Shown here piece by piece: positions 56,790 to 64,000 of a DNA stretch of 64,000 nucleotides. Position 1 is the stretch's first letter. Each line of letters opens with the position of its first letter. The translations under genes and the position numbers were made by a program. The notes beneath the pieces were generated by a model, which was given only the letters and a program-made list of their open reading frames with translations, was not told where the DNA came from and made no database searches. Origin of the DNA: Granulosicoccus sp. (GTDB taxonomy: Bacteria > Pseudomonadota > Gammaproteobacteria > Granulosicoccales > Granulosicoccaceae); contig JALZWO010000044.1 of the NCBI GenBank assembly GCA_023300375.1, positions 1 to 64,000 of the forward strand, given 5' to 3'.

Positions 56790-58073
56790 CTATCTGGTTC
56801 TGTGCAACATTTGCTCGAAGTTAATTGGCGTTACAAGAGTTATACCGCTATCGGTCACTCTAAAACCTTTTTTGCGATCAGCCGCAGCATCAAGGCCTAT
56901 TTCCGTGCCCTCGGGGATAACCGTGCCACTGTCTATGATCGCTCTGTGGATTTTACAGTGTCTACCTACGTCAACGTCGGGCATGATAACCGAATGTTTT
57001 ATCACGCTGTACGAATTCACCTTAACGTTAGAGAACAGCAGTGAATGGCTCACTTGTCCGCCCGAGACGATACAACCTCCCGAGACAATGCAGTTTAATG
57101 CCATGCCGCGCCGGTCCACTGTGTCGTGGACAAATTTGGCAGAAGGCAATTGCATCTGATAGGTGTATATAGGCCAGTCTTTGTCGTAGAGGTCTAGTTC
57201 AGGGGTGTAATCGACAAGTTCCATGTTGGCTTCCCAGAATGCGTCTAAGGTGCCTACATCGCGCCAATAAGGTTGTTCATGGCGTTGATCTTTAGGTTTT
57301 TCATCGCCGAGTCGAAACGCGAATACCTCTTTAGAACCGACTATGCGAGGAAGGATATCGTGTCCGAAATCGTGTGTGCTGGTTTCGCTGTCAGCATCAT
57401 TGATGAGTTCGCCGTAGAGGAACTCGGTACTGAATACATAATTTCCCATTGACGCCAGTACGCGTCCTGGCTTGCCGGGAATTTCAGCAGGCTCGGCAGG
57501 CTTTTCTTGGAATTCAAGTACGCGGCCTTCCTCATCGACTTTAACAACACCAAAGGAACCCGCAGCCTCTGCCACAGATACCTCGACACAACACAGCGTC
57601 ATGTCAGCGTTTCTGTTTTCATGGGAAGCAACCAATGGACCGTAATCCATTTTATAGATATGGTCACCGCCCAAAACTAATACATACTCAGGGCTATGTG
57701 TGCGTATGATGTCAATGTTTTGGTAGACCGCATCGGCAGTACCTTGATACCAATCTTCGTCAATTCTTTTCGAGGCTGGAAGTATTTCCACAAACTCATT
57801 GAATTCAGCTTTGAACCCCGACCACCCACGATTGATGTGTCTGACCAACGAGTGCGATTTGTATTGGGTGGCGACACCAACCCGGCGAATCCCCGAATTA
57901 ATACAGTTGGAGAGTGCGAAATCGATGATACGAAATTTTCCACCAAACGGCACTGCTGGCTTGGCTCTCCACTCGGTGAGTTCGTATAAGCGACTGCCTT
58001 GCCCTCCGGCGAGTATCAACGCGAGTGTATCTTTCGTGATCTTGGAGACAGGTCTTCCCACAGATTTTGCCAC
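56790..58073 (-). CDS. glgC: Glucose-1-phosphate adenylyltransferase
   Basis: Makes ADP-glucose, the committed step of bacterial glycogen synthesis; 427 aa. [20 protein letters not shown] near residue 16 is the nucleotide-binding loop, GTADAVYQN near 110 and [14 protein letters not shown] near 132 follow, and the C-terminal left-handed beta-helix contains [12 protein letters not shown]. It heads the glgCAB operon, divergent from glgPX. Confidence 0.97.
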   Translation of the reverse strand: MAKSVGRPVSKITKDTLALILAGGQGSRLYELTEWRAKPAVPFGGKFRIIDFALSNCINSGIRRVGVATQYKSHSLVRHINRGWSGFKAEFNEFVEILPASKRIDEDWYQGTADAVYQNIDIIRTHSPEYVLVLGGDHIYKMDYGPLVASHENRNADMTLCCVEVSVAEAAGSFGVVKVDEEGRVLEFQEKPAEPAEIPGKPGRVLASMGNYVFSTEFLYGELINDADSETSTHDFGHDILPRIVGSKEVFAFRLGDEKPKDQRHEQPYWRDVGTLDAFWEANMELVDYTPELDLYDKDWPIYTYQMQLPSAKFVHDTVDRRGMALNCIVSGGCIVSGGQVSHSLLFSNVKVNSYSVIKHSVIMPDVDVGRHCKIHRAIIDSGTVIPEGTEIGLDAAADRKKGFRVTDSGITLVTPINFEQMLHRTR

Positions 58074-58285
58074 TTCCTATTTGCTAATACCTTTCAATGA
58101 AGCTTACCCGCATTGAATCGATTTGGCAAAGATCCTATGAATTGTTAAGGCGTGTGGCGCTTCATTGTCAGATTCACTTAATTTTGTTTTACTTTCCACG
58201 TTGTATGCACAGCGTCACAAACGTAATCTCACTGTCGGTTCGCTAAGTGACGATATTAATTAGTCTAGGAATACTGTGAAAAAAA
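58074..58285. promoter_or_regulatory. Divergent glgC/glgP intergenic region
   Basis: This 212-base AT-rich stretch must hold the promoters of both glycogen operons. For glgP a weak candidate is TTGTCA (58165-58170) with TTTACT (58188-58193) 17 bases on. No clear operator was recognised. Confidence 0.35.
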
Positions 58286-58293
58286 ATGAATAG
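58276..58293 (+). other. Five-codon mini-ORF with A8 run overlapping the glgP start
   Basis: GTG at 58276, preceded by GGA at a suitable spacing of 6 bases, reads MKKNE and stops at TAG 58291-58293, overlapping the glgP ATG (58286) in another frame. The run of eight A (58279-58286) lies inside. With seven A the GTG would be in frame with glgP, giving MKKMNRP. glgP's own ATG has no well-placed ribosome site. Confidence 0.55.
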
Positions 58294-60832
58294 GCCTTCC
58301 GGAGTACCTGCATTAGACGAACTGACCAGTCATCACACTGAGTGGCAGGAGAAGGTATCGCCTTTGGGCTGTGAATCAGCTGACCTTCGCCAGTCTATTA
58401 AACAGCATTTCTCCAAGACTCTCGGGCGTTCAATTGACAATGCTTCCGCCCTCTATCTGTACAAGGCCGTTGCGTTAAGCGTTCGTGATCGTTTGATGGA
58501 ACGTTGGCTCGAAACGCGCAACCTTCACGATCTGAGTGCAGGAAGACGCTGCTGCTATTTGTCCATGGAATTTCTGATGGGGCGCTCGCTGGGCAATGCC
58601 GTAAACAATATGCAACTCGATGTTGAACTTCGTGACGCAATGGCGACGTTGGGTCTAGTAATGGAGGACGTAGAGCAACTGGAACATGATGCAGGTTTAG
58701 GCAACGGTGGTCTTGGCAGACTCGCTGCCTGTTTTCTGGACAGTTGTGCATCTTTGGGGTTGCCCGTTACCGGTTATGGATTGCGATACCGTTATGGAAT
58801 GTTTCGGCAGTCAATTGATAATGGCTGGCAAGTAGAACGGCCTGATAACTGGTTGAGCGAGGGGCATATCTGGGAGCTGGAGCGCCCAGAGCTTGCGTGT
58901 AAGGTCAAATTTGGTGGCAACGTTGAAGTGCTGACTGACCTTCAAGGCGGGCTTATTCATCGATGGGTTAATACCGATGATGTTAGGGCTGTGCCTTACG
59001 ATGTGCCTGTGCCGGGGTACGGTAACGGCATTGTCAATACGTTGCGTTTATGGGGTTCTGCCGCGACAGATGAGTTTAATCTCAATGAATTCAATGCTGG
59101 TGGTTATACCGAATCGGTTGCAGCAAAAACGGCAGCCGAAAATATCACGATGGTGTTGTACCCCAACGATAGTAGTGAAAACGGCAAGGTGTTGAGATTG
59201 CGCCAACAGTATTTTTTGGTTTCAGCCAGTTTGCAGGACACCTTGCGTGTCTGGCTGATGCGTAACGACTCGTTTAATGGCTTTGCTCAGGCTCATTGCT
59301 TTCAACTCAACGATACGCATCCATCGCTTGCTGTTCCAGAACTCATGCGTTTACTAATGGACTCGCATGGGCTGGGTTGGGATGAAGCTTGGGAAATCAC
59401 CACAAGTGTCATGGCTTACACAAATCACACACTGCTACCAGAAGCACTGGAATGCTGGTCGTTGGGCATGATCGGTGCGTTATTACCTAGGCCCTCAGAA
59501 ATCATCCATGAAATTAACCGACGCTTTATGGAGCAGCTCCAAACACAGCTGTCTGACAACCCAACGGTTCACGCTGAAATGTCTATTATTTCTCGCGATT
59601 CAGTACCGGTTGTCCGTATGGCGCATCTAGCCATTGTGGGTAGTTTTTCAATAAACGGTGTGGCTGCTCTGCATTCCGAGTTGCTAAAAAGTGGTTTGTT
59701 CAAGCACTTCAATGCACTATGGCCAGAGCGCTTCAATAATAAGACCAATGGCGTCACTCAACGTCGATGGATGGCGCATTGCAACCCAGCGCTGGACAAG
59801 CTCATTTCACCGGTCGTTGGTGACGATTGGGTGTCTAACCCTGATCAACTCGAGCAGTTGATGGGTGTGGCCGATAAGCATGAATTTCAAACGCAGTGGG
59901 CAAGCGTCAAGCAAACCAACAAACAAGCGCTAGTTGAATTAGTTGAACAAAAAACGGGTGTGCAGGTCGATGCAAACATGCTGTTTGACGTTCAGGTAAA
60001 GCGTATGCACGAGTACAAGCGTCAGTTACTATGCGCTTTGCATGCGGTACATGTGTACCTCGATATAGTAAACCAGACAGGCAATCAAGTACCGCGCTTT
60101 ATACTTATCGCAGGAAAGGCTGCACCGGGCTATCACATGGCTAAGGCTATTATTAAATTGATTAATAATATTGCCCATGTGATTAATAATGATGCCCGAG
60201 CGCAAGGCAAACTCAAATTGGTTTTTCTGCCTGACTATAATGTCTCAGCAATGCAGATAATTTGCCCAGCTGCAGATCTTTCTGAACAGATTTCCACAGC
60301 GGGAAAAGAGGCCTCTGGAACGGGCAATATGAAGTTTATGATGAATGGCGCACTCACTATAGGTACCCTTGATGGCGCTAATGTGGAAATATTGGAAGCA
60401 GTCGGCGAGCATAATTTTTTCCAGTTCGGTCATGATGTCGATCAGGTGGCTGTAGTGCGTCAGAACTATGCCCCTGCCTCATGGATTGCTAACGATAAGC
60501 GCCTTCAGGCGATCTTTGAAACCTTTGACAGCGGTTTGTTTGATGGGCAGGAAGCTGAACTCATCCGTAGTGTCATTGATGCCGCACGTAGCCCTGATGA
60601 TCCATGGCTTACGGTTGCTGATTTACCCGCGTATCTTGATGCACAATATCAGGTGAATAAGGCTTGGCAAGATACAGTGCGTTGGCAACGTATGAGTATC
60701 GCCAACACCGCCAACAGTGCACGATTTTCAACGGACAGAACCATGCACGACTACAACCGTGATATCTGGAAGCTTGAACCCTTAGCGCTGGCTAATAAAG
60801 CGCAAAGCATGGGCACGGTGTCGAATCTATGA
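58286..60832 (+). CDS. glgP: Glycogen phosphorylase
   Basis: PLP-dependent GT35 enzyme that releases glucose-1-phosphate from glycogen; 848 aa. CCYLSMEFLMGRSLGNAV near residue 90, GLGNGGLGRLAACFLDS near 134, VKRMHEYKRQLLCALHAV near 572 and the PLP site EASGTGNMKFMMNGALTIG near 675 (Lys) are all visible. The stop overlaps the glgX start (ATGA). The start may be GTG 58276 if the A8 run slips. Confidence 0.96.
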   Translation: MNRPSGVPALDELTSHHTEWQEKVSPLGCESADLRQSIKQHFSKTLGRSIDNASALYLYKAVALSVRDRLMERWLETRNLHDLSAGRRCCYLSMEFLMGRSLGNAVNNMQLDVELRDAMATLGLVMEDVEQLEHDAGLGNGGLGRLAACFLDSCASLGLPVTGYGLRYRYGMFRQSIDNGWQVERPDNWLSEGHIWELERPELACKVKFGGNVEVLTDLQGGLIHRWVNTDDVRAVPYDVPVPGYGNGIVNTLRLWGSAATDEFNLNEFNAGGYTESVAAKTAAENITMVLYPNDSSENGKVLRLRQQYFLVSASLQDTLRVWLMRNDSFNGFAQAHCFQLNDTHPSLAVPELMRLLMDSHGLGWDEAWEITTSVMAYTNHTLLPEALECWSLGMIGALLPRPSEIIHEINRRFMEQLQTQLSDNPTVHAEMSIISRDSVPVVRMAHLAIVGSFSINGVAALHSELLKSGLFKHFNALWPERFNNKTNGVTQRRWMAHCNPALDKLISPVVGDDWVSNPDQLEQLMGVADKHEFQTQWASVKQTNKQALVELVEQKTGVQVDANMLFDVQVKRMHEYKRQLLCALHAVHVYLDIVNQTGNQVPRFILIAGKAAPGYHMAKAIIKLINNIAHVINNDARAQGKLKLVFLPDYNVSAMQIICPAADLSEQISTAGKEASGTGNMKFMMNGALTIGTLDGANVEILEAVGEHNFFQFGHDVDQVAVVRQNYAPASWIANDKRLQAIFETFDSGLFDGQEAELIRSVIDAARSPDDPWLTVADLPAYLDAQYQVNKAWQDTVRWQRMSIANTANSARFSTDRTMHDYNRDIWKLEPLALANKAQSMGTVSNL

Positions 60833-62997
60833 GCCAATCGACTGCCTCGCAAGCCTCCTTGCACTCGGGTCGACATTGGCCACTGGGAGCAACCACCTAC
60901 GCCAGTGGTGTCAACTTCGCGGTGTTTTCGGCACACGCCACACGTGTAGAGTTGTGTTTGTTTGATAAAGATGGACAACGCGAGCTGCAAAGGCTGGAAT
61001 TAGTTAACAAGAGTGACGACGTATGGCATGGCTTTCTGGCTGATGCGAAACCGGGGCTTATTTACGGATATCGTGTGCACGGGCCTTATGACCCCACGAC
61101 TGGCCACCGCTTTAATGCCAACAAGTTGTTGCTCGACCCATACGCACGCAGTTGGCAAGGCAAATACACATGGCATGATGCAAATTTTGGTCATATTCGT
61201 GGCCACGTTGATAAAGACCTATCCTTTGATACACGCGACAGTTCACCATACGTGCTGAAGAGTCGAGTTGTCGAGACACCGCGTAAACCAACCAAGCATT
61301 GGTCTGGACACAAATCAGAAATTCCTCAGCCTCGTGAGCCCATGAGCGATTTGACGATTTACGAAGGTCATGTAAAAGGACTCACCGCAAGTCTGAGTGG
61401 GGTGTCTGCAGCGAATCGCGGCACTTATCGAGGGTTGTCATCAAAAGCCTTTATTTCGCATTTGCAAAATCTCGGTGTCAACACGCTTGAGCTTTTGCCC
61501 ATTCACGGTTTTGTGGATGATGAATTTCTCGTTGAAAAAGAGTTGGTGAACTATTGGGGTTATCAGAGCTTGGGATTCTTTTTGGCAGAATCTCGCTATG
61601 CCTCATCAGACAATGCAACATTAGAACTTAAAGAGGCTATTGCGAAACTGCATAAGGCTGACATAAAGGTGTTGCTAGATGTCGTGTATAACCATACAGG
61701 TGAGGGCAATGAAATGGGGCCAACCTTGTGTTACAGAGGCCTAGATAACATGTCTTATTATAGGCTTGCCAGAAATCCAAGATTCTATGTTAACGATAGC
61801 GGCACTGGCAATACCCTTGCTGCCGAACACCCCAGAGTGATGCAGATGATCATTGACAGTCTGCGGCTCTGGGTTAACGAACTCGCGGTAGACGGATTCC
61901 GTTTCGACTTGGCTAGTATTCTTGGCCGTGAGTCGTATGGTTTTGATCGTCGTGCAGGTTTTTTTGATGCCATTGCTCAGGACCCCGATTTAGCTGAAAC
62001 ATACCTTATCGCCGAGCCGTGGGATATTGGTCCTGGTGGTTATCAGCTGGGTCAGTACCCTGGGCGTTGGGGTGAATGGAATGATCAGTTTCGGGATACT
62101 GTGCGTCGATTCTGGAACACCGATGCCGATTTGCTGCACGAGTTTTCTGACCGTTTATTGGGAAGTAGTTCATTATTTGAATGGCAGAAGCGTCCACCAG
62201 CGGCAAGCGTTAACTTTATAACCGCACATGACGGTTTTACGCTTCGCGACTGCGTCAGTTATGCCTATAAACACAATGAGGCGAACGGTGAGGACAATCG
62301 TGACGGGCATGGCACTAATCACTCCAATAATCACGGTGTTGAGGGCGAAAGTGATGACCCCCAAATCACTGAATTGCGATTACAGCAGCAACGTAATCTG
62401 CTGTGTTCCTTGTTTCTTTCGCAAGGCACGCCCATGCTGTTGGCTGGCGACGAACGCAACCGCACGCAAAAAGGCAACAACAATGCCTACTGTCAAGATA
62501 ACGAACTGACTTGGATAAACTGGCATAGTCAGGCGCAAGCAAATGAACTACAAGCATTCACAAAGCGTCTGATAGAATTTAGGAAAAATCAGAGGGTATT
62601 ACGCAGACCTTGGTACCTACATGGGAAGCACCTTTCGGCCTCTACAGGATTGCCGGATGTCAGCTGGCTCAACATCGGAGCCACCCAAATGAGTGAGGCA
62701 GACTGGCACAGCCCGGGTGGGGGGTTCGTTGCATTACAGCTGATGGGTGATGCTTTGCCAGAGTCTGTCACGGTTGAGCCTTCAGATTCGCTGCTGTTGT
62801 TATTTAATGCAGGACAAAACACGGTGGAATTTCCTCTGCAATCTGAACACCTCGCACAAGGGAAATGGTGTGTGGAGATTGATTCGACGGTATCAACAGG
62901 GGTGTCTGAAGACAATATTTCAGCAAAATCTGTTACGGCTACCGGCTTTGTCGCCATTAAAGAGAGGTCTGTAATAGTGCTTTCACTACAAATATAG
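60829..62997 (+). CDS. glgX: Glycogen debranching enzyme (GlgX/isoamylase type)
   Basis: GH13 alpha-1,6-glucosidase that trims limit dextrins left by GlgP; 722 aa. CBM48-like N-terminus (GVNFAVFSAHATRVELCLFD), LLDVVYNHTGEG near residue 284, the nucleophile Asp in VDGFRFDLASILGR near 355, the acid Glu in LIAEPWDIGPGGYQLG near 392, and FITAHDGFTLRDCVSY near 464. It is translated coupled to glgP. Confidence 0.96.
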   Translation: MSQSTASQASLHSGRHWPLGATTYASGVNFAVFSAHATRVELCLFDKDGQRELQRLELVNKSDDVWHGFLADAKPGLIYGYRVHGPYDPTTGHRFNANKLLLDPYARSWQGKYTWHDANFGHIRGHVDKDLSFDTRDSSPYVLKSRVVETPRKPTKHWSGHKSEIPQPREPMSDLTIYEGHVKGLTASLSGVSAANRGTYRGLSSKAFISHLQNLGVNTLELLPIHGFVDDEFLVEKELVNYWGYQSLGFFLAESRYASSDNATLELKEAIAKLHKADIKVLLDVVYNHTGEGNEMGPTLCYRGLDNMSYYRLARNPRFYVNDSGTGNTLAAEHPRVMQMIIDSLRLWVNELAVDGFRFDLASILGRESYGFDRRAGFFDAIAQDPDLAETYLIAEPWDIGPGGYQLGQYPGRWGEWNDQFRDTVRRFWNTDADLLHEFSDRLLGSSSLFEWQKRPPAASVNFITAHDGFTLRDCVSYAYKHNEANGEDNRDGHGTNHSNNHGVEGESDDPQITELRLQQQRNLLCSLFLSQGTPMLLAGDERNRTQKGNNNAYCQDNELTWINWHSQAQANELQAFTKRLIEFRKNQRVLRRPWYLHGKHLSASTGLPDVSWLNIGATQMSEADWHSPGGGFVALQLMGDALPESVTVEPSDSLLLLFNAGQNTVEFPLQSEHLAQGKWCVEIDSTVSTGVSEDNISAKSVTATGFVAIKERSVIVLSLQI

Positions 62998-63070
62998 CTT
63001 GTCTTGTTTTGAGCCGTTATACTTTGGACGAACAACCGCTACTGGATCACTGAGGCACAAAGGAACAGCC

Positions 63071-63784
63071 ATGAAATCAAGCTTGCCCGCGGCGCATCTT
63101 TTGCGTCAATTTTTACTGTTTGCGCTCGTTGTGGTGTTTCTGCTCACTATGGTTAGAGCGTCGTATGCTTTGTGGCATTTTCCAGCGCTGGAGCAAACAA
63201 ATGCATTCCTCCCTCTGTTTCTGCAAGGTTTGCGTTTTGACTTGTCGCTGTTGGGTCTGATCTGTATTGTGCCTGCGGTGCTAGGTTCATTCCTCTCTAT
63301 GTTTAAACCTACGCGCGGGATTGCGAAATGGTTTATCAGTTGTTTTCTGTTCGGAGGTCTTATTCTGATTCTTCTATCAGAGCTTGTGACCCCATGGTTT
63401 CTTGAGAATATGGGCGTTCGGCCGGACCTGGATTTACTACTATCTGTTGAATCACCTATTCAAACGGTGAAGGATCTCTTCGCCAATCAGCTTATACCGG
63501 CTGTGATCGCACTAGTACTCTGCGCACTGATTCTTCTTGCTTATCTGGCCAGAATGGAGCTGAGCCGGTTTTTACGCTTTCCGTTAAGCAAGAGCGGCGG
63601 ACTGCTAGTGCTATTGGTAGGGGGGGGGCTGAGTGCGCTGGCCATCAGGTCCAAGCTGGATTTCACCGCCGCAGCCATGGGGCCAAACGATGCACAAATC
63701 AGTACAGACACGACAGTCAACGAAATCGCCATGAATAGTGCCTACAAGATTCTATATTCTATAGCCGCGCCGTTTTTGAACTAA
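63071..63784 (+). CDS. Membrane N-terminal half of an LtaS/MdoB-type sulfatase-fold protein, catalytic domain missing
   Basis: A 237 aa protein with about five hydrophobic segments. Its layout and the final DFTAAAMGPNDAQISTDTTV and NEIAMNSAYKILYSI segments match the membrane half of LTA-synthase-family phosphoglycerol transferases, which normally continue for some 350 more residues as an alkaline-phosphatase-fold catalytic domain. Here TAA follows directly and another gene begins 40 bases later. A G9 run (63620-63628) lies in the coding sequence. ATG 63071 has AAAGGA upstream; a frame back to 62999 is unlikely. Either a decayed gene or a stand-alone membrane protein. Confidence 0.7.
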   Translation: MKSSLPAAHLLRQFLLFALVVVFLLTMVRASYALWHFPALEQTNAFLPLFLQGLRFDLSLLGLICIVPAVLGSFLSMFKPTRGIAKWFISCFLFGGLILILLSELVTPWFLENMGVRPDLDLLLSVESPIQTVKDLFANQLIPAVIALVLCALILLAYLARMELSRFLRFPLSKSGGLLVLLVGGGLSALAIRSKLDFTAAAMGPNDAQISTDTTVNEIAMNSAYKILYSIAAPFLN

Positions 63785-63823
63785 TCTGAACCTTAACGGG
63801 TGTTAAACCCACTGGAGAATTGC

Positions 63824-64000
63824 ATGCCAAAAGCCTATTGGATCGCGCACGTGGATGTTACCGATGAAGAGCATTACCCTGAGTACTTGAAGGCTGGGGC
63901 TCCTGTTTATGAAAAATATGGCGCCAAGTTTGTTGTACGAGGTGGCCGTCATCAGGCAATGGAAGGCAACGTGCGATCGCGCCATGTGGTTGTGGAATAC
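63824..64000 (+). CDS. DUF1330 domain protein (3' truncated by window edge)
   Basis: The first 59 residues are visible. MPKAYWIAHVDVTDEEHYPE, KAGAPVYEKYGAKFVVRGG and the following RHQAMEG match the start of DUF1330 proteins, small ferredoxin-like-fold proteins of about 95-100 aa with unknown function. GGAG lies 8 bases before the ATG. Confidence 0.88.
   Translation, partial: MPKAYWIAHVDVTDEEHYPEYLKAGAPVYEKYGAKFVVRGGRHQAMEGNVRSRHVVVEY

Noticed and set aside
56556-57044. Plus-strand frame of 162 codons opposite glgA and glgC
   Set aside because: Antisense to two conserved glycogen genes, with unusual composition for this genome and no recognisable domain.
58286-60832. glgP as a frameshifted pseudogene
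   Set aside because: The whole 848 aa frame is intact with every catalytic motif; only the choice of start codon is uncertain.

Overview
The window is typical chromosomal DNA of a free-living, probably marine, Gammaproteobacterium. The evidence is a purple-bacterial LH2 antenna operon (two tiny subunit genes, pucC and an operator region) beside ordinary proteobacterial operons for urease, Mn transport, pyrimidine and glycogen metabolism. An aerobic anoxygenic phototroph, perhaps a Granulosicoccus relative, is my inference from gene content. I saw no tRNA, rRNA, CRISPR array, insertion sequence or prophage.

Layout. 0-4.3 kb: end of an unknown protein, a hypothetical protein, inorganic pyrophosphatase and two GT4 glycosyltransferases. 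4.4-8.7 kb: fructose-type binding protein FrcB followed directly by FrcK (permease and ATPase genes absent), then a retropepsin-like protease, RimK and an M14-like deacylase. 8.7-17.5 kb: aldo/keto reductase, DUF924, an HNH endonuclease and error-prone polymerase DnaE2 (the last two each with a LexA box), a HAD phosphatase and an aminotransferase. 17.5-22.3 kb: a two-component system of the 'dedicated sortase system' type plus an ABC-2 exporter; between regulator and kinase lies an unusual tandem array of overlapping ATGA mini-ORFs.

22.3-25.7 kb is the most interesting region: an LH2 operon read on the minus strand, pucB-pucA-hairpin-unknown repeat protein-pucC-peptide deformylase, preceded by four TGT-N12-ACA type (PpsR/CrtJ) sites covering the promoter. 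25.7-30.7 kb: complete ureDABCEFG. 30.7-33.0 kb: a collapsed remnant of the ATP-grasp / alpha-E / DUF2126 gene set, with an in-frame TAG. 33.1-43.3 kb: glyA, an SDR, a ferric-type permease, sitABCD with mntR, pyrC and pyrE. 43.3-52.7 kb: flavin oxidoreductase, M20 amidohydrolase, CPA2 antiporter, 2OG oxygenase, PfkB sugar kinase, nicotinamidase and a coiled-coil OmpA-domain protein. 52.9-63.0 kb: a full glycogen locus, glgCAB divergent from glgPX. The window ends with a membrane protein that looks like an LtaS/MdoB-type protein without its catalytic half, and the start of a DUF1330 protein.

How genes work together: glgCAB make and glgPX degrade glycogen; ureDABC form the urease apoenzyme and its activation partner, and ureEFG load nickel; sitABCD import Mn2+ under MntR; pucBA make the antenna and PucC assembles it. 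The repeat protein and deformylase inside the puc operon are the best candidates for an undescribed part of LH2 biogenesis.
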